Assembly: GCF_040183065.1 (NCBI RefSeq)
Contig: NC_091128.1
Coordinates: 178,370,168-178,434,167, forward strand
Source of the DNA: Periplaneta americana
Lineage: Eukaryota > Arthropoda > Insecta > Blattodea > Blattidae
DNA length: 64,000 nucleotides
Direction: 5' to 3'
Part shown: one piece after another, positions 1 to 11,259 of the stretch
Position numbering within the stretch: the first letter of the stretch is position 1
How the letters are laid out: each line of letters begins with the position of its first letter
Notes under the pieces: model-generated
The model's input: the letters and a program-made list of their open reading frames with translations, nothing else
Databases searched by the model: none
What the model was told of the DNA's origin: nothing
Made by a program: the position numbers and the translations under genes

Positions 1-18
1 TACACACTACTTGCTGAT

Positions 19-974
19 TACTTACTTACTGGCTTTTAAGGAACCCGAAGGTTCATTGCCGCCCTCACATAAGCCCGCCATCAGTCCCTATCCTGAGCAA
101 GATTAATCCAGTCTCTATCATCATATCCCACCTCCCTCAAATCCATTTTAATATTATCTTCCCACCTACGTCTCGGCCTCCCTAAAGGTCTTTTTCCCTC
201 CGGCCTCCCAACTAACATTCTATATGCATTTCTGGATTCGCCCATACGTGCTACATGCCCTACCCATCTCAAACGTCTGGATTTAATGTTCCTAATTATG
301 TCACGTGAAGAATACAATGCGTGCAGTTCTGTGTTGTGTAACTTTCGCCATTCTCCTGTAACTTCATTCCTCTTAGCCCCAAATATTTACCTAAGCACCT
401 TATTCTCAAACACCCTTAACCTATGCTCCTCTCTCAAAGTGAGAGTCCAAGTTTCACAACCATAAAGAACAACCGGTAATATAACTGTTTTATAAATTCC
501 AACTTTCAGATTTTTTGACAGCAGGTTAGATGATAAAAGCTTCTCAACCGAACAATAAAAGGCATTTTCCATATTTATTCTGTGTTTAATTTCCTCCCGA
601 GTGCCATTTATATTTGTTACTGTTGCTCCAAGATATCTGAACTTCTTCACTCTTTAAAAGATAGATTTCCAATTTTTATATTTCCATTTCATATAATATT
701 CTCGTCACGACACATAATCATATACCTTTTCTTTTCGGGATTTACTTCCAAACCTATCTCTTTACTTGCTTCCAGTAAAATTCCCGTGTTTTCCCTAATC
801 GTTTGTGGATTTTCTCCTAACATATTCACGTCATCCGCATAGACAAGCAGCTGATGTAACCCGTTCAATTCCAAACCCTCTCTGTTATTCTAGACTTTCC
901 TAATGGCATACTCTAGAGCGAAGTTAAAAAGTAAAGGTGATAGTACATCTCCTTGCTTTAGCCCACAGTGAATT
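19..974 (-). mobile_element. LINE family A copy 1, 5'-truncated and broken
   Basis: Read on the minus strand this is the 3' part of a non-LTR retrotransposon. It covers the reverse transcriptase palm with a YADD box (about 815-835), the linker and a C-terminal domain with the [19 protein letters not shown] signature and the terminal LRVP. The frame is split into at least three pieces (689-874, 387-650, 81-317), so it is dead. The 3' end is a stop codon, a few bases and a (TAAG)n tail seen as CTTA repeats at 19-30. The 5' break is near 974. A 6-bp direct repeat GATTAC (16-21 and 976-981) may be a short TSD but is weak. Family assignment rests on about ten copies in this window. Confidence 0.85.
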
Positions 975-1409
975 AGATTACAAATGTTAATTATTTCAAA
1001 ATTAAACATTTTTGTAGTAAAACAGTGATCTCTTCAATATGTGAGGACGGGTGTGAAGGAACTGATGCATAACATTTTCCGCACTGTTATGTTGAAGTAA
1101 ATGTTTTAAAATATACAATGGCATTTCAATTTTTCTGTTTTATTACAGCCTATTTGTTGATTAAAATTGTTAAAAAATTGTTCAAAATTAAACATTTTTA
1201 TAATGGTCACAAAGTACCTCATGTTATTTAAAATATCTTCGTATTGCTAGGGTTAACAATTCTGTGAGTTTGGTCAGAATATGATAACTCAGAATGGCCA
1301 TTTCCTGCTACCTACACCTACCGGTAGGCTACTTAGAAGCTACAGAAAAGCATGAGCATGTGCATAATTAAACAGTGCCCGAATCTATGTTATTTTCATT
1401 CACATTTGT
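975..1409. other. Unassigned AT-rich spacer
   Basis: No open frame, RNA signature or repeat boundary that I recognise. Confidence 0.5.
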
Positions 1410-1622
1410 GAAACCAGGTGGCACGGGTTCGATTCCCGGTCGGGGCAAGTTACCTGGTTGAGGTTTTTCCGGGGTTTTCCCTCAACCCAATATGAGCAAA
1501 TGCTGGGTAACTTTCTGTGTTGGATCCCGGACTCATTTCACCGGCATTATCACCTTCATCTAATTCAGACGCTAAATAATCTAAGATGTTGATAAAGCGT
1601 CGTAAAAAACCTACTAAAAATC
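1410..1622 (+). mobile_element. SINE family 1 (tRNA-derived), 5'-truncated
   Basis: The RNA polymerase III B-box GGGTTCGATTCCCGG sits at about 1428-1442 and is followed by the family body, with a CCGGGGTTTTCCC stretch and an ATGTTGATAAAGCGTCG stretch, and the tail CCTACTAAAAA. The tRNA-like head with the A-box is missing. Full copies are at 34986-35228 (plus) and 43552-43803 (minus). Non-autonomous; it would depend on a LINE reverse transcriptase. Confidence 0.85.
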
Positions 1623-1900
1623 GCATTTGTATGTGAACTAGAATTATTATGATTGTTAAAGGAAAGGTGAAAATAAATTGTACCTCAAAACAGCTTTTTG
1701 GAGTTATCAGGTTCTGGCCAAAATTATTATGATTCCACTTTTTACTTCAAGTACGCTAGTTAATAAAATCTATCTGTAGATAATCTATTAATTTTATTAT
1801 TTCATGTAATACACCCTAAAAGTGTTAGATGCACTAAAACGCATTGTTCAGACAAGGATCGTATTAATGGTAGCCCTATGTTACTTAAATATTTCTAATA
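1623..1900. other. Unassigned AT-rich spacer
   Basis: No feature recognised between the SINE tail and the LINE 3' region that follows. Confidence 0.4.
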
Positions 1901-2293
1901 GGCTATCCATAGCTATTCTGCCATTTCCTCTTTTGTTTAGTTTTCTATAGGCCCTGTTCTCACTGTACATTAGGCCTATGTAATCCACTGTGTTGTTTTT
2001 TATCATTTTTATTCTGTACATTTTATTCAATTGTCGGTTTAACTAGGCTATGTGAGTCTTACTTGCTTGTAATTTAATACCAATAACTTATGTATTCCAC
2101 TGTGTTTATTTTTATTTTATTAGGCAATTTTTTTTAACTGCCTCTTTTGATCTCATTTTATAAATCGCATGTATATGTATAGGCCTACCTAATAACTTAA
2201 ATCCGGTACAGTTGTATGTTCAACTATGTAAGCAAGTTTTAATCCAGGCTGAATGTAAGAGAAGGCCCTACGACCTTAACTCTGTCAGGTTAA
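1901..2293 (+). mobile_element. LINE family C 3' end (untranslated remnant)
   Basis: The diagnostic part is 2255-2293: GAGAAGGCCCTACGACCTTA, then AACTCTGTCAGGTTAAAATAAA, running into an (ATT)n tract. The same hairpin-like end occurs at 21228-21275, 42624-42672, and inverted at 41483-41530, 47105-47150 and 49478-49525. The upstream part is non-coding and contains an internal near-repeat: a stretch ending TCCACTGTGT occurs at about 1968-1994 and 2085-2109, the first with an extra GGCCTA. The 5' limit is approximate. Confidence 0.5.
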
Positions 2294-2301
2294 AATAAAG
2301 C

Positions 2302-2360
<59 letters not shown>
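2294..2360. repeat. (ATT)n microsatellite
   Basis: Uninterrupted TTA/ATT trinucleotides of about 65 bp, lying between the family C tail and LINE B. Confidence 0.95.
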
Positions 2361-2361
<1 letters not shown>

Positions 2362-2371
2362 GTTTTTATTA

Positions 2372-3144
2372 TATTTATAACCATGCAACAAGAATGTTAG
2401 GAATAATTCGGTCAATTACTTATTCTTTTTCAACACCTGACTCTCTTTTAATACTATACTATACATTAGTGAGATCGAAACTCGAATATGCGTCTATAGT
2501 ATGGAACTCTATTACTAGTTCTGATTCGGCAAAACTGGAAAATATTCAAAGGAAATTTATTTCATTATGTTCGTACCGATTCCTGCCTAATAACTCTGAG
2601 TATAACTATGATAAAAAATGCGAGCACTTTAAATGTCGAAGCCTGTATGCCAGACGTCACGATCTCGATTACTTATTCTTATGTAAGGTCTTTAAAGGTG
2701 ACATTAATTGTCAATCTTCTTAAACAGTGTCAGCCTTCGTATTCCTATGAAGGACATGAGACATCACAAACTCTTCTATATTAGAAATTCTAAATCTTCC
2801 TCACCGGTCTCCAGATGTATTAAACATGCTAACTTGCATGTAGGCGATTTCGATCCATTCAATGTATAGAAGTATTAGAATATGGCAATGTCTTTGCTAA
2901 TATTATTTTCATAATCCTTATACACAAATTGGTAGTACGAATCAACTCCTTTCCCTAATATTTTATAGTTTCAATTCTTGTAAATTAATTATTGTAATCT
3001 ATGTTCTTTATTTTGTTGTTAACTCAAGTATTTAATTTGTACCATAGTTGTTCATTTTAATGTATTAATTGTATCACTGTGCTGGACTTTTATTGGCCAA
3101 TGGCTGTTGTCCAGCACATAAATATCAATAAAGAAAATAAATTA

Positions 3145-3146
<2 letters not shown>
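2372..3146 (+). mobile_element. LINE family B copy 1, C-terminal and 3' end only
   Basis: A 109-residue reading (2394-2723) matches the region downstream of the catalytic core in jockey-like LINEs: RMLGIIRSITYSFSTPDSLL, then LVRSKLEYASIVWNS and LENIQRKFISLC. The frame is lost near 2720, but homology with the copy at 33525 continues (residue strings RHHKLFYIRNSK, SRCIKHANLH). The 3' end carries the paired motif GTGCTGGAC...GTCCAGCACAT, then AAATATCAATAAA and a new (ATT)n tract. It is 5'-truncated directly at an (ATT)n tract. Confidence 0.8.

Positions 3147-3181
<35 letters not shown>
3147..3181. repeat. (ATT)n microsatellite
   Basis: Trinucleotide run immediately downstream of the LINE B tail; probably the other half of the target tract. 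Confidence 0.9.
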
Positions 3182-3186
<5 letters not shown>

Positions 3187-3544
3187 TTGTACATTTGTAC
3201 TTCTTTCTATATTGAAGTTTTATTTTCATTGTCTTAAATTTCTCAGATTAAATAAAACCATTAGGCCTATTCGTTATCCTAAGAAGTGACTCTGACTTTC
3301 TTTTTGGGAATGCGAAGTTTCCAGTTTTTGATATCAATTTCGTGATTCATACACACAGATTGTGTGGTTCCAGCACTATTGTACGGCTGCTAACCATGGT
3401 TCCCATTACAGTGATAAATCCAGGGAATGACTCGAGGGAATTTCCCCCCCCCCTTCCGGATTTCAGAATTGTCCACACAAAAAATATAGGCCTGATTGTT
3501 CTTCTCAAAATTGTGAATGTCCCATATTAACCAAATGCTCATAA
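3182..3544. other. Spacer with an ATTAAATAAAACCA LINE-tail-like trace
   Basis: The stretch near 3245-3262 resembles the AAT/AAA end of a LINE, and TAGGCCTA lies at 3262-3269. A C9 homopolymer is at about 3446-3454. No coding feature is supportable. Confidence 0.35.
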
Positions 3545-4372
3545 GTTATGTATTTAGGCATTACAATCGACCAACACTTACGATGGAATACACATATCAC
3601 ATATTTATGCAATAGATTACGTAAAACAATTTACATCTTTGTCATACTTCGGTCATATTTACCAATTAATATTTTACGTCTCATTTATTTAGCTTTATTT
3701 CAATCCATTCTCCAGTATGGAATTTTAGGATGGGGAAATGCTTGTAATTCTAATCTCACTCCACTAATAGGCCTACTTATTCAGAAAAGAATAATTAAAA
3801 TATGCCTTAATAAACCAATTGATTACTCATCCCAGCTTTTGTTCACTGATTTTAATGTTTTGAAAATTAAACAGAATTATTATATTGCCCTATTAATCTT
3901 CACACTAAAAATCGTAATAAATTCAAATTGTATCATCATAAATATGGAACTAAAAGATCCGATTTTATACGACTAGAGGAACCAAAGTGTTTCACAAGGA
4001 CAGCTCTTAGCCATGGTACCTACTTTGGTCCAAGGTTATATAATAAAATAATTGAAAAATACCCAATTGTGGAAAATTTTAGTATCAGAAATTTAAAAAA
4101 TAGCGTTAGAAATTTAATTGTTCAAGAATATATGTTGATTTAATATGTATATGTGTTTGTATGATTGAAATTGTTAAAACTGAAATTATATTTGTAAAGT
4201 TAATTTATTCTTATAATTTTTTTTCTTGACTCACTTTGTGTCAAATAATTATCTTTGTTTGTGTTAAGTATGTGTTTAGATAACTCCCTGACCACGAGTT
4301 TGTACTCCTTCAGGGAAGAATTAAGACTGTATTTTTGTACACGTTATTTTAACAATAAACAATTTATACAGG
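3545..4372 (+). pseudogene. LINE family D copy 1, C-terminal part
   Basis: Two overlapping frames (3548-3976 and 3928-4143) together encode the post-catalytic part of a LINE reverse transcriptase: YLGITIDQHLRWNTHI, LYLALFQSILQYGILGWG-type and KRIIKICLNKPIDYSSQLLF, ending with GPRLYNKIIEKYP. They match the minus-strand copy at 39580-40860, with one frameshift near 3930. Relative to that copy the P-L-x-L-x-Q-K segment carries two extra residues, exactly at TAGGCCTA (3768-3775). The 3' UTR ends with a stem-loop, CTCCCTGACCACGAG...CTCCTTCAGGGAAG at about 4283-4318, also present in the other copy. Confidence 0.8.
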
Positions 4373-4639
4373 TTTAGCCTATATTTCAATTTGATATGAC
4401 ATTTAAATAACCTCTGTTGTGTAGATTTTCAGGTACCGTAGATGTTTCCTTGAATGTTGGTGGTCCGCCGGTCGATCTTTTTTGGCTGAAATTTAAACCG
4501 TGTTGATTGTTAAGTTACGGGTAAGAAGTCAGATGTGCTGTGTTTTTATTGGCGTAGTTTTCAGTGTTAATTTTGTTCGGCAAATATAGTAATTTTCTTT
4601 ACTAAAACAGTTATAATATATCATCAATAACAGTCTGGA

Positions 4640-5330
4640 TCAGGCCTCCTGGCCTGTTCCGCTTCCAGAAGAAAGCTGATCTTTCCATCTCTTCCTTGGT
4701 CTTCCGATGTCTCGCTTTCCATGAGGTGTATAGTCCAATAGCCTCTTGGGTAACCTATTGTTGGGCATTCTTAATACATGTTCATACCAGTTGGTGCTGT
4801 AAGATTCTATAGTATCCGTAATGGTGGTGATATTCAATTCTGTTCGGATGTCAGCGTTCCTTTTATGGTCGTGAAGAGTATATCCTGCAAGAGGTCTTAG
4901 CAATCGCATTTCAGCAGCTTCTATTCTTCGAAGTTGTCCTTTCGTTAATGACCATGTCTCTGATCCATATACCGGGACTGCTATAACTTTATAGAATTTC
5001 AAAATTGTTTCTGGTCGAACTTCTTTAATAGAGTTGATTTCATTGTTCTTAACAGTTGCTGAAATTTGACTAGTTTAATATCTACGTCCCTGGAGTTTAT
5101 ATAAGAAAGATTGCAGCCAAGATAGTTGAATGTGTTGACTTGTTCTATACAATTATTATTATTGATTGCAATTTTGGATCTTATATGATACTTTCCTTGG
5201 AAGGCCATGATTCTGGTTTTATTTATAGAGATTTCCAAATTATAATTTTTTGCTATCTTCTATAGTGTGTGTATTGCTCTGTCTAAGTTGCCTTCAGAAT
5301 TTGCTAATAGTATATAACTTACATAAATAT
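4640..5330 (-). pseudogene. LINE family F copy 1, C-terminal part
   Basis: Minus-strand frames at 4999-5238 and 4640-5002 overlap slightly and read as one decayed protein: ISINKTRIMAFQGKYHIRSK, EQVNTFNYLGCNLSY, then VYGSETWSLT, EAAEMRLLRPLAGYT and GKRDIGRPRKRWKD. This is the finger/thumb and C-terminal segment of an endonuclease-reverse transcriptase LINE related to the plus-strand copy at 36700-37286. The catalytic YADD part is absent. The sequence upstream to about 5330 looks related but has no clean frame. Confidence 0.8.
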
Positions 5331-5862
5331 AATTATTTCAATGTACGATGACGAAACATGAAACATTGGTTATTTTTTCTTAAAAATAAAACACGTATTG
5401 CGAAGTCAATGGAAAGAGAATCCGTTACATTTAACAAAGAAAATTCTCAGTTGGTTTTAATGAAATTGGAATCTGTGAGCCGGTAATTCCATCTGTGTTG
5501 CTGTAAGTGGTGAGTCAGTGAATAAAACGGTTGCACGTGAAATCAAATATAAACTAAATATGATTGGTTGTATTTTGATCGTACTCGGGGTGGTGCATTT
5601 TGTAAACACTGAGAAATGCGTGTTAAAATGTCCTCAAACCAGTGGCGGACTAGTCATATCAGTGTTCTTTAAAAAATCTAGAAAAGCTACTGGAAGACGC
5701 ATTCGTGTAATTTAATCACTAGGCCTACTTGTACTGCACTTAAGCGCTCATGTAAAAGGGGTACTTAACACCGGCTTATGGGACAATTTTACACAGAAGG
5801 ATAGTTCATAGTCACCACGATTTACATAACAATATGAACATAACATTTTTTAGTTAATGCCT
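5331..5862. other. Unassigned spacer
   Basis: A 65-codon open stretch at 5518-5715 begins at GTG, has no homologue I know and lies in repeat-derived DNA; I do not call it a gene. TAGGCCTA is at 5720-5727. Confidence 0.4.
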
Positions 5863-5880
5863 GTATTAACATTTAGTAGT

Positions 5881-6912
5881 TCGATTAATTAAAATGTGTC
5901 TCAGTGAAACGTACAGCAGAGTCCTTATAGGTCAGTTTCTATCTGATGCGTTTCCAATTCACTGTAGGCTAAAGCAAAGAGATGCACTATCACCTTTACT
6001 TTTTAACTTTGCTCTAGAATATGCCATTAGGAAAGTTCAGGATAACAGAGAGGGTTTGGAATTGAACGGGTTACATCAGCTGCTTGTCTATGCGGATGAC
6101 GTGAATATGTTAGGAGAAAATCCACAAACGATTAGGAAAAACACGGGAATTTTACTGGAAGCAAGTAAAGCGATCGGTTTGGAAGTAAATCCCGAAAAGA
6201 CAAAGTATATGATTATGTCTCGTGACGAGAATATTGTACGAAATGGAAATATAAAAATTGGAAATTTGTCTTTCGAAGAGGTGAGAAGTTAAATTATCTT
6301 GGAGCAACAGTAACAAATATAAATGATACTCGAGAGAAAATTAAACACAGAATAAATATGGGAAATGCCTGTTATTATTCGGTTGAGAACCTTCTATCAT
6401 CCAGTCTGCTGTCAAAAACTCTGGAAGTTAGAATTTATAAAACAGTTATATTACCGGTTGTTCTGTATGGTTGTGAAACTTGGACTCTCACTTTGAGAGA
6501 GGAACATAGGTTAAGGGTGTTTGAGAATAAGGTGCTTAGGAAAATATTTGGTGCTAAGAGGGATGAAGTTACAGGAGAATGGAGAAAGTTACACGAAACA
6601 GCACTGCACGCATTATATTCTTCACCTGACATAATTAGGAACATTAAATCCAGACGTTTGAGATGGGCAGGGCATGTAGCACGTATGGGCGAATCCAGAA
6701 ATGCATATAGAGTGTTAGTTGTGAGGCCGGAGGGAAAAAGACATTTGGGGAGGCCGAGACGTAGATGGGAGGATAATATTAAAATGAATTTGAGGGAGGT
6801 GGGATATGATGGTAGAGACTGGATTAATTTTTCTCAGGATAGGGACCAATGGCGGGCTTATGTGAGGGCGGCAATGAACCTCCGCGTTCCTTAAAAGCCA
6901 GTAAGTAAGTAA
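5881..6912 (+). mobile_element. LINE family A copy 2 with 18-bp TSD
   Basis: A 5'-truncated insertion flanked by an exact 18-bp direct repeat GTATTAACATTTAGTAGT (5863-5880 and 6913-6930), so both ends are known. The first coding block (5894-6292) covers [11 protein letters not shown] and [10 protein letters not shown]. The second (6358-6894) covers [37 protein letters not shown] and the [13 protein letters not shown] end. The frame breaks near 6283-6300. The usual GLKQGDA before SPLLF reads RLKQRDA here. The 3' UTR is only AAAGCCAG plus (TAAG)n. Confidence 0.93.
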
Positions 6913-6930
6913 GTATTAACATTTAGTAGT

Positions 6931-7254
6931 ATTTGAAACAAATATAAACGAATGAAAGCTCTATTTATTTAATTGACTCCATTTTCTACGTTCCCATAGA
7001 CTGCGTAGGCATATGTTCTTGTTACGTAATAGGCTATCTGAATTATTGTTCCTTCAGCTGTCGGTTCCACCTCCCCTTGGTATAGTATAAATCCCACCGG
7101 GGAAAAGGGTCTGAATTGAACACCGATTCCCGATCTCTGAAGAAAGAAAAATATAAATCTCCCAGAGGAAAATGGAGACAAAAATTCTACGAATTTCCAT
7201 GAAGAACAGAGAAAGAAATGAAAATGTTAGAAAACATATTTGTACGGGAAATGA
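6931..7254. other. Unassigned spacer
   Basis: Host-side flank of the LINE A insertion; no coding or RNA feature recognised. Confidence 0.4.
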
Positions 7255-7400
7255 CGTAAAATCTGCAAGAAACCCAACTGGAAGTGGTGAGGCCACGTAT
7301 CAAGACTACTCCATATGATGTGGGACCCTAGGACAGGGCAGAGGGACGTGGGACGACCTGGGCAAACGTGTGACCAGATGCAGAAGACTCTATAGTTACC
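7255..7400 (+). pseudogene. Remnant of a LINE C-terminal domain
   Basis: One frame reads NWKW-stop-GHVSRLLHMMWDPRTG then QRDVGRPGQ, the W.GH..R...W.P.TG.R..GRP pattern typical of the C-terminal end of endonuclease-reverse transcriptase LINEs. A stop replaces the residue between WKW and GH. It is too short to place in a family. Confidence 0.5.
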
Positions 7401-7930
7401 AATTCCAGTTCAGATACTCTAATAAATTGTGTAAATTATAAGTGTCCGTTTGGAAACAGGTGTGAATGGAGAAGACTAGAAAAGACTTCTTAGGCTCAGT
7501 TCAAACAAACTGTTGTAACGTTAATATGATAATGCAAGCTATTGTTGTGTGTCAGTGTTACTTTCAAGTTCAGCACTAGTTTGTAGTTGAGGTCTAGTTT
7601 AGAGCACCTAACAGCTTGCTACGATTAGCTCATGTGTAATGAGGTAGAAAATGAAGGAGGCTTTTGCTCTTGTGAGATTTTATAGGCTTATCTTTTCAGT
7701 TTATTTTGTAACGCCTGAAATATTTTTTTTTTTTTGCAATTTTTGTGTATTTTTCAAATCTCATTTAATGCAGTATATAACTGAAGTTTTTGTATGGTGT
7801 CGAAACATTCTAGTTGTAACTGGTTGAGCTAGAAACAGGTGTCCTTTTAAAAGGACAGTAGGCATATGAGCATACATTTTGAGGAATAATTGTATACTAT
7901 GCTTACATGAAAGGAAACAAGTAATTGTTG
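7401..7930. other. Spacer with a self-complementary motif at 7841-7870
   Basis: Contains GTCCTTTTAAAAGGAC followed by AGTAGGCATATGAG. Related copies are at 8809-8835 (inverted) and 9181-9209 (direct). Nothing else recognised. Confidence 0.45.
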
Positions 7931-7992
7931 TCATTTACAATTATTATTATTATTATCATTATTATTATTATTATTATTACTATTATTATTAA
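7931..7992. repeat. Imperfect (ATT)n microsatellite
   Basis: Trinucleotides with ATC and ACT interruptions. Confidence 0.9.
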
Positions 7993-8429
7993 CAAATTAC
8001 GTTGTTATTTTATTACAGTTTATTTATTATTACTACCTACTAATATTATTCTGAAGAATGATGCATTGTGGCTCAATTCGTTTTAACTCTAGAATGCTTT
8101 CGTCATTGAATAGTACCGTATTGCTATTGATACGTGAACATAAGTAGGCCTAATAGGCGAAAAGAGTGTTGAAGTTTCGAGGAGGAGGAGGAGGAGGTTA
8201 TATTGGGAGAGAAGTGACGATACAGATAATGAAGCAATTGCTGTGGCAATTTTGAAAGACAGGTTTCAGTTCATTTTCTAAAATCTACATTGTTATGACA
8301 ATGACAATTTAAATAGAAAATAAGTCCGCTTCCAAAAAGACTAAATGAAAAACAATAGAAACTTATGTCCGTTCAATACCTCCCTCCAGAACGTCACCAG
8401 TCCTCCACTTGTAAACAGATCTTGCTGTG

Positions 8430-8690
8430 CAAATCTGGCTTTCAGGTATATCTCCTTGTGAAGCAGACCTGAATAATTTCAAAGGAAAAGTTGTTCCGCA
8501 GCCGGGTATCGATCCTGGGACCTATGGCTTAACACACCAACGCTCTGCCGACTAGATACCCAGCACTTACACCCGACACTGTCTCAACTTTTCCCTTCAT
8601 ATCCACACACCTCAGTGGACTGACAAGACAGAAACCCAATTTTGAGTTCACACTAACTCTGTGTGGCATTTGTAGGCTGCATTATAGTGA
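8430..8690 (-). mobile_element. SINE family 2 (tRNA-derived)
   Basis: On the minus strand the order is a head with TTGTCAGTCCACTGAGGTGT, then a tRNA-like part with decayed A-box (GTATCTAGTCGGCAGAGCG) and B-box (AGGATCGATACCC), then a tail ending near CAAGGAGATATACCTGAAAG. The plus-strand copy at 50777-51065 has the same head-tRNA-tail order. It is a tRNA relic rather than a gene: the cloverleaf is degenerate and the flanking head and tail recur elsewhere. Confidence 0.75.
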
Positions 8691-9841
8691 TATGTCCGTA
8701 TTTGAGATGAAACTTCGCCCATAGCATAATTTTCAAACGTAGACAGCATTTCATGCACGGAAAATCTACTAAAATTGAAAAAGCGAAACAATTTCAAAAT
8801 ATATGGGGATATGCCTACTGTCCTTATAAAAGGACACATAAGTTTTCGTCATTGTCATGTCGCAATGAATAGATATTTCGAACGCATTGTGGTTTCATGT
8901 TATATTTATGTTTATTAGGAGTCATTTGATTTACAGCAATTTGTAAAATAATTCCGAACAGTAAAAATATTTAACATTCTTATCTGATTTGCGTCTCGGA
9001 TGCCATAGCTGAAATAAACGAACAATTCTCACGTCCACATCTCAAACTCAACGGTGACCAGAACTCTCATTACCAGTCTTACCAGACCTAGCAAGCCTCT
9101 ATTTAAGACCAGAAATAGTGACAACTGTGAAAAAGTAAATGCGTTGACTGTAGAGAGGGTAATTTGAAACATTGACCACTGTCCTTTTAATAGGACGGTA
9201 GACATATCTGGGTTAATAATCGTTATATTCCGTGTGTATTATTTCTAAATAGACTAATAGAAACTGAATACGAAAAAACAACAAGCAATAGTTTAGACAT
9301 GCTGGAAGCGACTTAGATACTCGCGAGCCACCAACAGCCCGCGGTCCGCTGTGTCCATTGCGACGCTGTCCCTCCTACTCGTGTCTGATTAGCCGACGAC
9401 CAACACGTCACGTTGCGTTTTCATTTATTTCAGTCTGGGAAGCATTTATTGGATACCAACAATAAAATCAACAATAAATGGTTTCCTTGGTGTCATAAAA
9501 GAGAGCTCTGGCTTCCAAGGCGACTGGCAAACATCTGAAGTACACGTCGAGCTCTTACAGTGGGCAAGAAGCCGTAAATGCGAGGCTGGGATACCGGCGA
9601 CCAATTATCCACAAGCGGGGGGACACCAGATTTAACCACGGCAGCATCCACGCTGAACTGCAGCCCCTATCTATGCTACTAGGCAGCCCGCGTGAAAAAT
9701 TGTCATCAGGCTCATGGGCCCTGTTAGTAAATTCACTTAGCTAATTTATACCATGGCTATCTCTTTTCTCCAGTTCTCTTCGGTTCGTTATTGTCCCATC
9801 TTATTTATTTATTTCCTCTGGTGTACTTAATTCTTATCCAA
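8691..9841. other. Unassigned 1.15-kb spacer
   Basis: Holds two more copies of the GTCCTTTTAAAAGGAC-like motif (8809-8835 and 9181-9209). From about 9310 to 9720 the base composition becomes noticeably richer in G+C, without any open frame I can assign. Confidence 0.4.
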
Positions 9842-11104
9842 TATTCTTTTGAGAAGATTAACTCCATATGTAGATGAAATTATTGGGGATCATCAGTGTG
9901 GTTTTAGGCGTAATAGATTAACCATTGATCAGATATTTTGTATTCCACAGATAATGGAGAAAAAAATGGGAGTATAAGGGTACAGTACATCAGATATTCA
10001 TAGATTTCAAAAAGGCATATGACTCGGTTAACAGACAAGTTTTATATGATATTCTTATTGAATTTGATATTCCCAAGAAACTAGTTCGATTAATTAAAAT
10101 GTGTCTCAGTGAAACGTACAGCAGAGTCCGTATAGGTCAGTTTCTGTCAGATCGTTTCCAATTCACTGTGGGCTAAAGCAAGGACATGCACTATCACGTT
10201 TACTTTTTAACTTTGCTTTAGAGTATGCCATTAGGAAAGTCCAGGATAACAGAGAGGGTTTGGAATTGAACGGGTTACATCAGCTGCTTGTCTATGCGGA
10301 TGACGTGAATATGTTAGGAGAAAATCCACAAACGATTAGGGAAAACACGGGAATTTTACTGGAAGCAAGTAAAGAGATAGGTTTGGAAGTAAATCCCGAA
10401 AAGACTAAGTATATGATTATGTCTCGTGACGAGAATATTGTACGAAATGGAAATATAAAAATTGGAAATTTATCTTTCGAAGAGGTGAGAAGTTCAAATA
10501 TCTTGGAGCAACAGGAACAAATATAAATTACACTCGGGAGGAAATTAAACGCAGAATAAATATGGGAAATGTCTGTTATTATTCGGTTGAGAAGCTTCTA
10601 TCATCCAGTCTGCTGTCAAAAACTCTGGAAGTTAGAATTTATAAAACAGTTATATTACCGGTCGTTCTGTATGGTTGTGAAACTTGGACTCTCACTTTGA
10701 GAGAGGAACACAGGTTAAGGGTGTTTGAGAATAAGGTGATTAGGAAAATATTTGGGGCTAAGAGGGATGAAGTTACAGGAGAATGGAGAAAGTTACACAA
10801 CACAGAACTGCACGCATTGTATTATTCACCTGACATAATTAGACGTTTGAAATGGGCAGGGCATGTAGCACGTATGGGCGAATCCAGAAATGCATATAGA
10901 GTGTTAGTTGGGAGGCCGGAGGGAAAAAGACCTTTAGGGAGGCCGAGACGTAGATGGAAAGATAATATTAAAATGGATTTGAGGGAGGTGGGATATGATG
11001 ATAGAGACTGGATTAATCTTGCTCAGGATAGGGACCAATGGCGGGTTTATGTGAGGACGGCAATGAACCTCCGGGTTCCTTAAAAGCCAGTAAGTAAATA
11101 AGAA
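9842..11104 (+). mobile_element. LINE family A copy 3, longest in the window
   Basis: Reaches further 5' than the other copies. It includes RLTPYVDEIIGDHQCGFRRN (about 9856-9915) and [18 protein letters not shown] (about 10000-10050), which are the conserved RT blocks upstream of YADD. The YADD block ([10 protein letters not shown]) falls in 10260-10526 and the C-terminal half in 10562-11083. It is disabled by a stop after MEKKMGV near 9974, a frameshift near 10150 in the segment before SPLLF, and a frameshift near 10490-10510. It also lacks about 12 bases after PDIIR relative to other copies (RNIKS missing). It ends with the short 3' UTR and TAAG tail. Confidence 0.9.
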
Positions 11105-11259
11105 GTTAGGCCATCAGGCTTTCTCGCATAGACCATACAGGTTGTTCTGAAAAAAAGATTACAATATTTAGAGAGGAGGTAGTAGACCTAAGCATCGGAA
11201 CAAGAAATACAAGCTCTATAAACATGGGTCCTAAAATTCTAAAATGCACATCTTCCGAG
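11105..11259. other. Short spacer with a possible family C tail trace
   Basis: AGTTAGGCCATCAGGCTTTC near 11104-11125 resembles the inverted family C 3' hairpin. Weak. Confidence 0.3.

Noticed and set aside
5518..5715. A 65-codon frame with a hydrophobic segment (GCILIVLGVVHFVN)
   Set aside because: It starts at GTG, has no homologue I recognise and no gene context; chance is adequate.
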